Shown: in pieces, positions 1 through 7,872 of the stretch
How positions within the stretch are numbered: position 1 is the stretch's first letter
Layout: every line of letters starts with the position of its first letter
Source of the DNA: JAGQTE01 sp964648005
GTDB lineage: Bacteria > Actinomycetota > Acidimicrobiia > Acidimicrobiales > Acidimicrobilacustridaceae
Direction of reading: 5' to 3'
DNA: 24,921 bases
Assembly: GCA_964648005.1 (NCBI GenBank)
Contig: CAZYKR010000024.1
Span: forward strand, 1 to 24,921
Notes under the pieces: model-generated
The model's database searches: none
The model's input: the letters and a program-made list of their open reading frames with translations, nothing else
Told to the model about the DNA's origin: nothing
Made by a program: the position numbers and the translations under genes

Positions 1-35
1 ACGGCGTCGAGTCCTGAGAGTCGCTGCATGGGCAG

Positions 36-1379
36 ATGCTCGCGCGCATGGCGGCGTGGCACCACGGTGGGTGGACCCGCGAGACTCAGGCGATGGCGCG
101 TCGACTCGTCCCCGGCCCCAAGACCACCTCCTGGGGCTACCTGGGCATCAGCCTGAACAACGTCCTGTACACGGTCAACGCCTACGTCCCGGCTCGACGC
201 AACCGTCTGCTCTACGCCCCGAGCTTCTTCGCGTCGTGGATCACGATCGAGCTGGCGTGGTTCCACCTGATCTGGCAGGTGGCGTTGACGGGTGTGGCGG
301 CGGCGCTGGGTGCCTTCCGCCACCGTCCTGGCCGGATCGGGCTGGCGCTGATGGTCGCCAACTGGGTGGGGCTGGCGGTGACGATCAAGCACAGCATCGA
401 CGCCCGCCGCGAGATCCACGAGGCGTTCGTCGACCTGCGTCACGAGCGGGGCGCGGCCAAGGGCCTCCCGGTCACGGTCACCCGCAACATCGCGTACCAG
501 CGCGTGGCCGGCAAGGAGCTGCGCCTCGACATCTGGGCGCCGGCGACGCCACCGGCCGACGGCGAGCGACGCCCCGCGCTGGTGCAGATCCACGGCGGGG
601 GCTGGACGATCGGCGACAAGCGCGAGCAGGGCCGGCTGATCATGAAGAAGATGGCGTCGGAGGGTTGGGTCTGCTGCAACGTCAACTACCGGCTCAGCCC
701 GGGCGCGACGTTCCCCGACCACCTCGTCGACTGCAAGCGGGCGGTGGCGTGGCTGCGCCAGCATGCCGACGAGTACGGCGTCGACCCTGGGTTCATCGCC
801 GTGACCGGGGGTTCGGCCGGTGGTCACCTGGCGGCGTTGGTGGCGCTCACGGCGGCCGAGCCATCGCTGCAGCCCGGCTTCGAGGACGCTGACACGAGCG
901 TGCAGGCGGCGGTCCCCTTCTACGGGGTGTACGACTTCACCAACCGCAACGGGGGTTGGCCGGCGGACACCCTGCGCCTGTTCATCGAGCCCATCGTGAT
1001 GAAGGCCTACCTGGCCGACGAGCCGGAGCGGTTCGCCCAGGCGTCCCCGCTCGACCAGGTCCACGCCGACGCGCCGCCGTTCCTGGTCATCCACGGCGAT
1101 CGGGACACGCTGGCACCGCTCGTCGACGCTCGCGACTTCGTGGCGCGGCTGCGGGCCGTGGCGGATCAGCCCGTCTATTACCTGGAGCTGCACGGCGCCC
1201 AGCACGCCTTCGAGATCTTCCCCTCGTTGCGGGCGGGGCGCGTCATCGACGCCGCGGCGCACTTCCTCGATGCGGTACACACGGCGTACCTGGCCTCGGG
1301 GCACGAGCTCGACCCGGCGGCAGTCGAGGCCGAGGTGGATGCCGAGCTGGGTGACCTCGACGCGCCCGTCGTGTCCTAG
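36..1379 (+). CDS. Membrane-anchored alpha/beta hydrolase (esterase/lipase, hormone-sensitive-lipase-like)
   Basis: Probable carboxylesterase acting on ester or acyl-glycerol substrates. The 447-residue protein has the oxyanion motif HGGGW (186-190), the nucleophile elbow GGSAGG with Ser260, Asp357 in HGDRD and His390 in GAQH, so the triad is complete and in family order. Before the catalytic domain lie two hydrophobic segments at about 66-94 and 101-117, which suggests that the enzyme is held at the membrane with the catalytic domain beginning near residue 145. The substrate cannot be read from sequence. The start is uncertain because no clear ribosome binding site precedes position 36; an in-frame ATG at 93 would keep both membrane segments. 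Its TAG stop lies inside the likely -10 hexamer of the following methyltransferase gene. Confidence 0.85.
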   Translation: MLARMAAWHHGGWTRETQAMARRLVPGPKTTSWGYLGISLNNVLYTVNAYVPARRNRLLYAPSFFASWITIELAWFHLIWQVALTGVAAALGAFRHRPGRIGLALMVANWVGLAVTIKHSIDARREIHEAFVDLRHERGAAKGLPVTVTRNIAYQRVAGKELRLDIWAPATPPADGERRPALVQIHGGGWTIGDKREQGRLIMKKMASEGWVCCNVNYRLSPGATFPDHLVDCKRAVAWLRQHADEYGVDPGFIAVTGGSAGGHLAALVALTAAEPSLQPGFEDADTSVQAAVPFYGVYDFTNRNGGWPADTLRLFIEPIVMKAYLADEPERFAQASPLDQVHADAPPFLVIHGDRDTLAPLVDARDFVARLRAVADQPVYYLELHGAQHAFEIFPSLRAGRVIDAAAHFLDAVHTAYLASGHELDPAAVEAEVDAELGDLDAPVVS

Positions 1380-1382
1380 ATT
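1377..1382 (+). promoter_or_regulatory. Candidate leaderless -10 (TAGATT) for the methyltransferase gene
   Basis: TAGATT ends 8 bases before the ATG at 1391, so transcription could begin at or next to the start codon. Its first three bases are the stop codon of the upstream hydrolase. No Shine-Dalgarno sequence is present, which fits leaderless expression. Confidence 0.4.
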
Positions 1383-1390
1383 GCCCGACC

Positions 1391-2227
1391 ATGTCGTTGA
1401 ACCAGACGATCCGTCGCTACGTGCCGTCCGTGAGCATGCTCACCTACCGCTCGTGGTTCCGGTGGCTGTCCCGTCTCGCCGACTTCCTGCCGAAGGTGGT
1501 GTGGCGTGAGTTCCGCTCGCTGCCGCCGAACGAGTTGCGCGCCCGCGTCGGCGTCGGCAACCGGATCTTCACCAACCAGGTGATGCACATCCGCCAGGGT
1601 TACGACTTCTGGCTGCACGCGGCGGCGCACGGGTGGTTCGACTTCACCAGCGACATCGTCGAGATCGGCGTCGGCTGCGGTCGACGGGCGTTCCACATGC
1701 GCGACTTCCGCCTCTCCGACAGCACCTTCACCGGCAGCTACCTCGGCATCGACATCGACTCCGAGCTGCTGAGCTGGTGTCGCGCCAACTTCGACGAACG
1801 GTTCGACTTCGTGCAGTCGACGCACGCCAGCGCCTCGTACATCAACGACGACGCCAGCGACGGCTACTACCGGGTGCCTCGTGACGACGCCAGTGTCGAC
1901 TTCTTCCTCGGCACGTCGGTGCTGACCCACCTGCTCGAACCCGAGCTGCGGAACTACCTCGAAGAGGGTGCCCGCGTGCTGCGGCCCGGTCGGACGCTGG
2001 CGATGACCTGCTTCGCCGTCGACTACGCGCCGTCGACGATGGGGGACCGGCACTCGTTCCGCCACCGGGTCGGCAACGCCTACGTCGAGTCGCTGGCCCA
2101 GCCCGAGGCGGCGGTGGGCTACGACGCGTCGTTCCTGTGCCAGGTGGCGCTCGAGAGCGGTTTTGCCGACGCGCGGATCATGCACCACCCCGCCGACGTG
2201 CAACACATCTTGGTGTGCACCCGCTGA
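1391..2227 (+). CDS. Class I SAM-dependent methyltransferase
   Basis: Predicted methyl transfer from S-adenosylmethionine to an unknown acceptor. The 278-residue protein shows the Rossmann motif I EIGVGCG (91-97), the acidic end of strand 2 in GIDID (119-123) that should bind the SAM ribose, and a later ARVLRPG turn (184-190) typical of Methyltransf_11/25-type folds. The first 80 residues are rich in basic and aromatic residues and may form the acceptor side. It lies 11 bases after the hydrolase on the same strand, so the two may be co-expressed, although it seems to have its own promoter. It converges on the livF-like gene with a single base between the stop codons, leaving no room for an ordinary terminator. 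Confidence 0.85.
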   Translation: MSLNQTIRRYVPSVSMLTYRSWFRWLSRLADFLPKVVWREFRSLPPNELRARVGVGNRIFTNQVMHIRQGYDFWLHAAAHGWFDFTSDIVEIGVGCGRRAFHMRDFRLSDSTFTGSYLGIDIDSELLSWCRANFDERFDFVQSTHASASYINDDASDGYYRVPRDDASVDFFLGTSVLTHLLEPELRNYLEEGARVLRPGRTLAMTCFAVDYAPSTMGDRHSFRHRVGNAYVESLAQPEAAVGYDASFLCQVALESGFADARIMHHPADVQHILVCTR

Positions 2228-2228
2228 C

Positions 2229-2939
2229 TCACCCAGCGGCCAGGAACAGGCGGCTGAGCTCGTCGGTCGGCAGCGGCGCGCCGGCGTAGGCGACCTCGCC
2301 GGCGCGCAGCACCACGATGGACTCGGCGATGCCGAGGGCGTGCTCCACGTACTGCTCGACGAGCAGCAGCGCCGTGCCCAGCCGGCGGATCTCGGCCAGG
2401 CGCTGGTAGACCTCGCCGATGATCACCGGCGCCAGGCCGAGCGAGAGCTCGTCGACCACCAGCAGGCGTGGTGGGTCGACCAGCACGCGGGCCAACGAGA
2501 GCTGACGCTGCTCGCCGCCCGAGAGGCTGCCGGCGAGTTGATCGCGGCGCTCGCCGAGGCGAGGGAACATGGCATAGGCCTGGTCGGCCAGCTCGGCGGC
2601 GCGCGCCGTGCCGTGCGCTTGCCGCAACGGCAGCGCCAGATTCTCCTCGACGGTCAGCGTGGCGAACACCGATCGACCCTCGGGCGCGTGCGCCACACCC
2701 CGACGAGCGACCTCATGGACACCCAGCCCCGAGATCACCGCCCCGTCGAAGGTGACGGTGCCGGCGGTCGGTCGGATGAGCCCGCTCACGACCCGAGCCA
2801 CCGTCGTCTTGCCGGCACCGTTCGGCCCGAGCAGCGCCACGGCGCCGCCGGCGGGTACGGAGAGGTCGACGTCGACCACCGCCTTGAAGGGCCCATAGCC
2901 GGCGTGCACCCCGGCGAGCTCGAGCAGCGGGGCGCTCAC
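2229..2939 (-). CDS. livF: Branched-chain amino acid-type ABC transporter ATP-binding protein LivF
   Basis: One of the two ATPases that power the importer encoded just upstream. The 236-residue protein has Walker A GPNGAGKTT (38-46), the signature LSGGEQR (139-145) and Walker B ending in Asp163-Glu164. It carries Gln206 in VEQY where most ABC ATPases have the H-loop histidine, a swap characteristic of the LivF branch. The start is a GTG whose GTGA overlaps the livG-like stop by 4 bases, which indicates translational coupling; the longer open frame upstream lies within livG and was rejected. It is the last gene of a four-gene operon. Substrate specificity is set by the binding protein, so leucine, isoleucine or valine should not be assumed. 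Confidence 0.93.
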   Translation of the reverse strand: MSAPLLELAGVHAGYGPFKAVVDVDLSVPAGGAVALLGPNGAGKTTVARVVSGLIRPTAGTVTFDGAVISGLGVHEVARRGVAHAPEGRSVFATLTVEENLALPLRQAHGTARAAELADQAYAMFPRLGERRDQLAGSLSGGEQRQLSLARVLVDPPRLLVVDELSLGLAPVIIGEVYQRLAEIRRLGTALLLVEQYVEHALGIAESIVVLRAGEVAYAGAPLPTDELSRLFLAAG

Positions 2940-3694
2940 TCGGTCACCCCCAGGTACGCCCGGCGCACGGCGGGGTCCTCGAGCACCGTCTCGGTCGGGC
3001 CGCTGGCGATGACCTGCCCGTAGTCGAGGACCACGACCCGCTCGCACAGGTGTTGCACGGCGGTGACGTCGTGCTCGACCAGCACGATGGCGACGTCGCG
3101 TTCAGCGTGCGCGGCCTGCAGGGTGGCGACGACCTCGTCCGTCTCGATGCGGTCGAGGCCCGAGAAGGGCTCGTCGAGGAAGACCAGCCGTGGATCGGTG
3201 ATCAAGGCCCGCCCGAGCTCGACGAGGCGCCCGGTGCCGAGGCTGAGGGCGTCCACCGGACGGTCGCCGTCGTCGAGCAGCCCCAGCTGGGCCAGCACCC
3301 GATCGACCCGGTCGCGCTCGGAGGGATGGATGCGGCCCCGCAGGACGAGGTCCGACGGCAGCCCGCCGGCCCGCCGATGCGCCCGATCGGCGACCAGCAG
3401 GTGGTCGCGCACGGTCATCCCGGCGAAGAGCTCCATGCGCTGGAAGGTGCGGGCGATGCCGAGCCGGGCCCGGCGGTGCACCGCCAACGCGCCCAGATCC
3501 TTGCCCTCGAACAGGACCCTGCCGGCGTCGGGGCGCAGGACGCCGGTGAGGCAGTTGAACAGTGTGGTCTTGCCGGCGCCGTTGGGGCCGATCAACCCGA
3601 CGATCTCGCGCTCGTCGCAGGCCAGGTCGACGTCGTCGAGCGCCACGATGCCCTCGAAGCGCTTCGTCACCCCGCGCGCCTCGAGCAGGGTCAT
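2936..3694 (-). CDS. livG: Branched-chain amino acid-type ABC transporter ATP-binding protein LivG
   Basis: Second ATPase of the importer, 252 residues. Walker A is GPNGAGKTT (36-44), Walker B is VFLDEP (171-176), and the H-loop histidine is His208 in VEHDV. The signature loop reads LSLGTGR (150-156), which departs from the usual LSGGQ-type sequence but keeps LSxG; LivG proteins are known to vary here. The start ATG overlaps the permease stop by 4 bases (ATGA), and the gene overlaps livF by 4 bases at its other end, so all three proteins are probably translated in step. It presumably pairs with LivF under the fused permease at the inner face of the membrane. Confidence 0.93.
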   Translation of the reverse strand: MTLLEARGVTKRFEGIVALDDVDLACDEREIVGLIGPNGAGKTTLFNCLTGVLRPDAGRVLFEGKDLGALAVHRRARLGIARTFQRMELFAGMTVRDHLLVADRAHRRAGGLPSDLVLRGRIHPSERDRVDRVLAQLGLLDDGDRPVDALSLGTGRLVELGRALITDPRLVFLDEPFSGLDRIETDEVVATLQAAHAERDVAIVLVEHDVTAVQHLCERVVVLDYGQVIASGPTETVLEDPAVRRAYLGVTE

Positions 3695-5697
3695 GGCTGC
3701 GCCTCCACCGGCGCCATCGGGTCGGCCGCCGTCGGCGCGCCGTCGGGCGGGCGGGATCGGCGCCGCGACACGAGCCGCACGAACCGCTGGGTCTGGGCCT
3801 CGACGATGCCTTCGGGGTGTTTGGCGTAGGTGATGGCGCCGAGCCCGAACAGGATGAACGACACGCTGCCGGCCAACGTGGCCGAGACGCCGAGGACCTT
3901 CTCGAGGATCTGGCGGAACAGCACGAACGACAGGCCGCCCGTGACGGCGCCGGGCACGGTCCGGGCCCCGAGCGTGATGACGAGCACGACCCACACCAGC
4001 CCGACGAAGAAGGTGAAGTTGGCCTGGTAGACCTGGCGCCCCATCTGCCGTTCGAAGGTGGCCATGAGCCCCCCGCCGAACCCGGCGATGGCGGCGCTCA
4101 CGGCGAAGGCGATGACCTTGAGGCGACCGGTCGAGAGCCCCAGGGACGCCACGCCGAGCTCGCTCGAGCGCATGGCGGTGAGGGCGCGTCCCGTCGTCCC
4201 GTTGCGGATCAGCAGCACGATGCCGGCAACCAGCGCCAGCAGCGCGGTGCACAGCAACAGGAAGGCCCGGTTGTTGGCGAAGTCGATGCCCGCCAAGAGG
4301 GGCCGGGGCACCTTGAGCTGGCGGGTCGGCCCCGAGATGGCCTCCATCGGTACGAGCACGTTCTCGAACATGACGGCGAACGCCAGCGTGGCGAGCGCCA
4401 GGTAGATGCCGCTCAGCCGGAGCGCCGGCAGGGCGATCAGGGCACCGAGCGCGGCGGCGATGACGGCACCGACGATCATCGCCACCAGCACCGACATCCC
4501 GGTCTTTTCCACGAGCTGGGCCGTGGCGAAGGCGCCGACGGCGGCGAACGCCGCCTGGCACAGCGAGATCTGCCCGGCGAGGCCGACGACGACGGTGACC
4601 GACAAGAAGATCAGGCTCAGGATGATCCCCTGCGTGATGACGCGCAGCCAGAACTCGTCGAACACCGCCAGTGTGGCGACGACGAACACCACGAGCGCGG
4701 TGCCGGCGAGCGAGCGGTTGAGCACGGTCATCCAATGCGGTCGCACGAACCCGCCTGGCGACGGTGGCGGGGGATCGACGCCGGCGAGCGGATCGCCGCT
4801 TCCGGACCGATCGCGCAGCCCCGGCCAGAACAGCAGCAGGCCGAAGAGCACGGCGAAGGGCAGCACCGACCGGAAGCCGGTGCTCAGCACGTTGTCGGCG
4901 GGCAGCACGCCCGCAGCCAGCGCCTGACCGACGCCGAGCGCGATGCCGCCGGCAAACGCCATCGGGATGCTCACCAGCCGGGCGAACACCGCGGCCGCCA
5001 GCGCCGCGATGAGCAGACCGAAGAAGTCGAGGTCGGTCAGCTGCGCGAACAGCGGCGCCACCAGGACGCCGGCGAGCCCGGCGAACAGCGAGGACAGCAT
5101 CCAGGCGAACGACCCGACGCGGTCGGCGTTGACGCCGGCGAGCTGGGTCATGCGCGGGCTCTCCACCACCGCGCGCATCTGCAGGCCGAGGTTCGTGCGC
5201 CGGAACAGCAGCCCGAGGCCGAGCACCGACAGCACCGCCACCGCCACGGTGACGATCTCGTTGGCGGAGGTGTTGATCCCGGCGAGGTAGATCGGGTCCT
5301 CGGACGCCACGCCCGGTGGCGCCAGCTTCGCCTGGGACCCGAGCAGGAAGTCGAGGTTGACGATCTGGGGGATGGCCACGAGCAGGCCCAGGGACACGAC
5401 CAGCTTGGCAACCGGGGGAGCGGTGCGCAGGTGGCGGTAGAGGGCGCGGTCGAGGAACCAGCCCAGCGCCGGCGCCACGATCAGCACCGACACCACGACT
5501 GCGGGCACCATCGGCCAACCGAGGCGATCGGGGTCTCGGAGCGTGTAGTAGAGCGCCGCCGATACGTACGCCTGGGCGCCGAAGGCGAGGTTGAGCACCC
5601 CCGACGTCTTGTACGTGAGCACGATGCCGATGGCCACGAGCGCGAACACGCACCCCATCGGGATGCCCCGGATGGCGTACTCGACGACGTCGGGCAC
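3691..5697 (-). CDS. Fused LivH-LivM branched-chain amino acid-type ABC permease
   Basis: This 668-residue membrane protein combines the two permease subunits that are separate in E. coli. Residues 1-293 form a LivH-like unit, with the conserved SGVLNLAFG stretch at 32-40 and repeated hydrophobic helices. A polar, proline-rich linker runs from about 294 to 322. Residues 323 to about 640 form a LivM-like unit containing GLAGQISLCQAAF (372-384). A basic, proline-rich tail of about 30 residues follows and is probably cytoplasmic. There is no internal stop or frameshift, so the fusion looks genuine. The gene begins 6 bases after the binding-protein stop and overlaps livG by 4 bases. Confidence 0.92.
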   Translation of the reverse strand: MPDVVEYAIRGIPMGCVFALVAIGIVLTYKTSGVLNLAFGAQAYVSAALYYTLRDPDRLGWPMVPAVVVSVLIVAPALGWFLDRALYRHLRTAPPVAKLVVSLGLLVAIPQIVNLDFLLGSQAKLAPPGVASEDPIYLAGINTSANEIVTVAVAVLSVLGLGLLFRRTNLGLQMRAVVESPRMTQLAGVNADRVGSFAWMLSSLFAGLAGVLVAPLFAQLTDLDFFGLLIAALAAAVFARLVSIPMAFAGGIALGVGQALAAGVLPADNVLSTGFRSVLPFAVLFGLLLFWPGLRDRSGSGDPLAGVDPPPPSPGGFVRPHWMTVLNRSLAGTALVVFVVATLAVFDEFWLRVITQGIILSLIFLSVTVVVGLAGQISLCQAAFAAVGAFATAQLVEKTGMSVLVAMIVGAVIAAALGALIALPALRLSGIYLALATLAFAVMFENVLVPMEAISGPTRQLKVPRPLLAGIDFANNRAFLLLCTALLALVAGIVLLIRNGTTGRALTAMRSSELGVASLGLSTGRLKVIAFAVSAAIAGFGGGLMATFERQMGRQVYQANFTFFVGLVWVVLVITLGARTVPGAVTGGLSFVLFRQILEKVLGVSATLAGSVSFILFGLGAITYAKHPEGIVEAQTQRFVRLVSRRRSRPPDGAPTAADPMAPVEAQP

Positions 5698-5703
5698 TGC
5701 GGG

Positions 5704-7005
5704 TCAGCCCCGATGCTCGGTGACGAGCTCGTCAGCGGTGTTGGAGGTGCAGGTGAACGGCTTGCCCGGCTCGGCGAAGATCGGCACGAAGGCGCCGTCT
5801 TGGACCTGGGAGATCACGCCGCAGCTCTCGGGACGAAGCTCGTCGTGCTCGAACGTCCAGTTGACGTGCGGCACGATGCCGTCGGCGTTCCAGTCCTCCA
5901 TCTGGTTGATGGCGGCGATCACCTTGGCCTGGCTGAACTCGGGACCGGCGCCGACGAGGCCGCGGTAGAACAGGTCGGCGTTGAGCCAACCGGCGAGCGA
6001 GAGCTCGTTGGCCTCGGCGCCGGGCACCTTGGCGATCCACTCCTTGAAGTTGCGCAGGCCCTCGGGCGGGTCGGGAACCTCGAGCGAGGCCGGGATGGTG
6101 AGGACGTAGCCCCCCTCCAGCACGTCGCCGAACTCGTCGAGCAGGCGCTGGTCGTAGGCGTTCTGCATGTACTGCGGGATGTCGAGCTGCTGCGCCTTGA
6201 GCTCCTTGGCCAGGGTGACCGAGCCGTTGGCGTCCATGCAGGTCGTGACGAAGTCGACACCGGCCTCGCGCATCTTCGACACCTGGACCGACAGGTCGGT
6301 GGCGCCGTAGGGCACGGCGTCGCTGTAGACGAGCTCGGCGGTCGGCCACTTCTCGAACGACTTCTTCACGCCCTCGGCGCAGTCGGCGGACTGGTCGACG
6401 GCGTACGACAGCAGACCGACCTTGGTGGCGCCGATCTCCTTGGCGAGCCACGGCTGGGCCGGCGTGGCGCAGTCGATGCAGATGTAGCCCTTCTCGTTGA
6501 ACAGGTTGGGCGGTCCACCCCACTCGGGGTTGATGTTCCAGCCGAAGGTGGGGATCCCGGCATCGGCCGCGGTCTGGGCGCCGCCGAAGAGCAAGGTGGC
6601 GACCGGGAGGATGGCGAACACCTCGTCCTGACTGATCAGGCCCTGGACCTCGGCGGCGTTGTTCACCATCTGGTCGTCGCGCTCGGCGACGAGCTCGAGC
6701 TGGCGCCCGTAGATGCCGCCTCGGCTGTTCACCATGTCGAAGTACGCCTGCGCGCCCTTGAACGCCTGATCGACCTGGAGCTCGAGGACGTTGGTGGTGG
6801 AGGCCACGCCGCCGACCTTGATGGCGGTGTCGGTGACGCCGGGCGCGTCGACCGGGACGTTCTTGGTCAGGTCCTCGGCCGTGACGGTGCCGAGGGGCCC
6901 GACGGGGTCGTCGCCGTTGGCCTCGGAGCTGTCGGTCGTCGAGTTCCCACAGGCGCCGGCGGCCAGCGCGCACACCGCTACGACGATCCCCCATCGCTTC
7001 GCCAT
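5704..7005 (-). CDS. ABC transporter substrate-binding lipoprotein (LivK/Periplas_BP_6-like)
   Basis: Predicted extracellular, lipid-anchored receptor that delivers substrate to the fused permease. The 433-residue protein begins with a short basic and hydrophobic signal ending in the lipobox LAAGAC, with Cys19 as the likely lipidated residue, followed by a Ser/Thr/Asp-rich spacer. The rest matches the two-lobed type I periplasmic binding fold used by LivK, AmiC and aromatic or short fatty acid receptors. It is the first gene of the operon. The purine-rich GAGGGGG lies about 5 bases before the ATG, so unlike many neighbours it has a proper Shine-Dalgarno sequence. A TGAC-N6-GTCA palindrome sits about 70 bases upstream. 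The ligand is unknown; the neighbouring CoA synthetase suggests a carboxylic acid rather than an amino acid. Confidence 0.9.
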   Translation of the reverse strand: MAKRWGIVVAVCALAAGACGNSTTDSSEANGDDPVGPLGTVTAEDLTKNVPVDAPGVTDTAIKVGGVASTTNVLELQVDQAFKGAQAYFDMVNSRGGIYGRQLELVAERDDQMVNNAAEVQGLISQDEVFAILPVATLLFGGAQTAADAGIPTFGWNINPEWGGPPNLFNEKGYICIDCATPAQPWLAKEIGATKVGLLSYAVDQSADCAEGVKKSFEKWPTAELVYSDAVPYGATDLSVQVSKMREAGVDFVTTCMDANGSVTLAKELKAQQLDIPQYMQNAYDQRLLDEFGDVLEGGYVLTIPASLEVPDPPEGLRNFKEWIAKVPGAEANELSLAGWLNADLFYRGLVGAGPEFSQAKVIAAINQMEDWNADGIVPHVNWTFEHDELRPESCGVISQVQDGAFVPIFAEPGKPFTCTSNTADELVTEHRG

Positions 7006-7071
7006 CGTTCCCCCTCAGGTTGGCGTCCCCGCCCGGTCGACTCCGCCGGCCAGCACACTAGCCAAGGTAGC

Positions 7072-7085
7072 TGACACCCGTGTCA
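7072..7085. promoter_or_regulatory. Putative TetR operator site 1 (TGAC-N6-GTCA), liv operon promoter
   Basis: TGACACCCGTGTCA is a perfect inverted repeat, TGACA-cccg-TGTCA, extended by one more pair to CTGACA/TGTCAG. It overlaps the stop codon of the tetR gene and lies about 67 bases upstream of the binding-protein start, where the importer promoter should be. It shares the TGAC-N6-GTCA core with two sites on the other side of tetR. Confidence 0.6.
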
Positions 7086-7751
7086 GGAAACGCGCGGCCG
7101 GCGCTCGACGGCAGCGCCGAACACGGCGTCGTGCACGCTGTCGGCCAACGTGTCGAGCATGGCGTCGCGATCGGCGCCCACCTGCCCGGACAGCACGAAG
7201 TAGTTGAACCGCTCGATCATCGCCACCAGGGCCAGCGCCGCCACGTCGTTGTCGATGCGGTCGCGTGCCTTGGCCCGCTTGGGGGCCGGCAGCTGCGCGG
7301 CCAGCGCCACGGCCAACTCGCCGAGCAGATCGGTCCCCATGCGTCCGAGCTCGCTCTGGTCGATCTCCGCCTCGGTCCAGGTGCGCAGGATCGGGCCGTA
7401 GCGCTCGTACAGCTCGCTGAAGCGCAGCAACCACGCCCGCAGGGCTTCCCGTCCGGCGGCGTCGGCGGTGATCGGCTCGAGGCTGGCGGCGAGGAGGGCC
7501 ATCTCGTCGGCCACGTCGGCGACGAGCGCGGCGAACAGGTCTTCCTTGTTCGAGAAGTAGAGGTAGAAGGTGCCGTGCGAGGTCTTGGCGGCCTTCACGA
7601 TGTCGTCAACGCGCGCGGCGTGGAAGCCGCGCCGGGCGAAGACGTCGATGCCGGCATCGAGCAGGCGGCGACGCGTCTTGCGGCCCCGGGCGCGCAGCTC
7701 GCGTCCGGCGGCGTCGGCGGCGCGTGCGGTGCGGGGAGTGGGGTCGGCCAT
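7083..7751 (-). CDS. TetR/AcrR-family transcriptional regulator
   Basis: Predicted ligand-controlled repressor of 222 residues. The N-terminal helix-turn-helix spans about residues 25-76 and includes the recognition region SHGTFYLYFSNKEDLF; the remainder is a variable all-helical ligand domain. It lies between the importer operon and the divergent synthetase/dehydrogenase operon. Three identical TGAC-N6-GTCA cores surround it, one at its 3' end before the importer and two in its own upstream gap, so it probably regulates itself and both operons, with an acyl-CoA or free acid as inducer. A possible -10 (TAACCT, reverse strand 7789-7794) is overlapped by site 2. The ATG at 7751 was kept although it has no good ribosome binding site. 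Confidence 0.88.
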   Translation of the reverse strand: MADPTPRTARAADAAGRELRARGRKTRRRLLDAGIDVFARRGFHAARVDDIVKAAKTSHGTFYLYFSNKEDLFAALVADVADEMALLAASLEPITADAAGREALRAWLLRFSELYERYGPILRTWTEAEIDQSELGRMGTDLLGELAVALAAQLPAPKRAKARDRIDNDVAALALVAMIERFNYFVLSGQVGADRDAMLDTLADSVHDAVFGAAVERRPRVS

Positions 7752-7775
7752 GGGGGGGGATCGTCGCCACGTCCG

Positions 7776-7789
7776 TGACGGTGCCGTCA
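7776..7789. promoter_or_regulatory. Putative TetR operator site 2 (TGAC-N6-GTCA), tetR promoter
   Basis: TGACGGTGCCGTCA has 6-base arms TGACGG/CCGTCA around a 2-base centre. It lies 25 bases upstream of the tetR ATG and touches a TAACCT hexamer on the reverse strand, so binding would block tetR transcription. It has the same core and spacing as sites 1 and 3. Confidence 0.6.
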
Positions 7790-7824
7790 GGTTAGGGCAC
7801 GGCTGCGGGGGCGGTTCCGATACC

Positions 7825-7838
7825 TGACGTACATGTCA
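7825..7838. promoter_or_regulatory. Putative TetR operator site 3 (TGAC-N6-GTCA), acyl-CoA synthetase promoter
   Basis: TGACGTACATGTCA keeps the TGAC/GTCA arms at the same spacing as sites 1 and 2, but its centre is less symmetrical. It lies about 20 bases before the TATGAT -10 of the synthetase gene and so would cover the -35 region. Confidence 0.55.
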
Positions 7839-7858
7839 TGTTGGTGGAGGTCCCGACC

Positions 7859-7864
7859 TATGAT
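7859..7864 (+). promoter_or_regulatory. Leaderless -10 (TATGAT) for the acyl-CoA synthetase gene
   Basis: TATGAT is close to the bacterial -10 consensus and ends 8 bases before the GTG at 7873. A GGAGG at 7846-7850 is too far from that GTG to act as its ribosome binding site and would lie upstream of the transcript. The hexamer therefore supports leaderless expression from the GTG. Confidence 0.5.
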
Positions 7865-7872
7865 CGGCCGTC

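Noticed and set aside
2936..5653. 905-codon - strand frame joining a permease-like region to LivG
   Set aside because: Only the last 252 residues are real LivG; the rest is the fused permease gene read in the wrong frame, Arg- and Pro-rich and without membrane segments.
3562..7074. 1170-codon open frame on the + strand opposite the liv operon
   Set aside because: It mirrors the real - strand genes. The translation is rich in Arg, Gly, His and Glu, has no domains, and runs across three genes. Long antisense frames are expected at this GC content.
7846..7850. GGAGG as ribosome binding site of the synthetase
   Set aside because: It is 22 bases before the GTG at 7873, and the ATG at 7860 next to it is in another frame.
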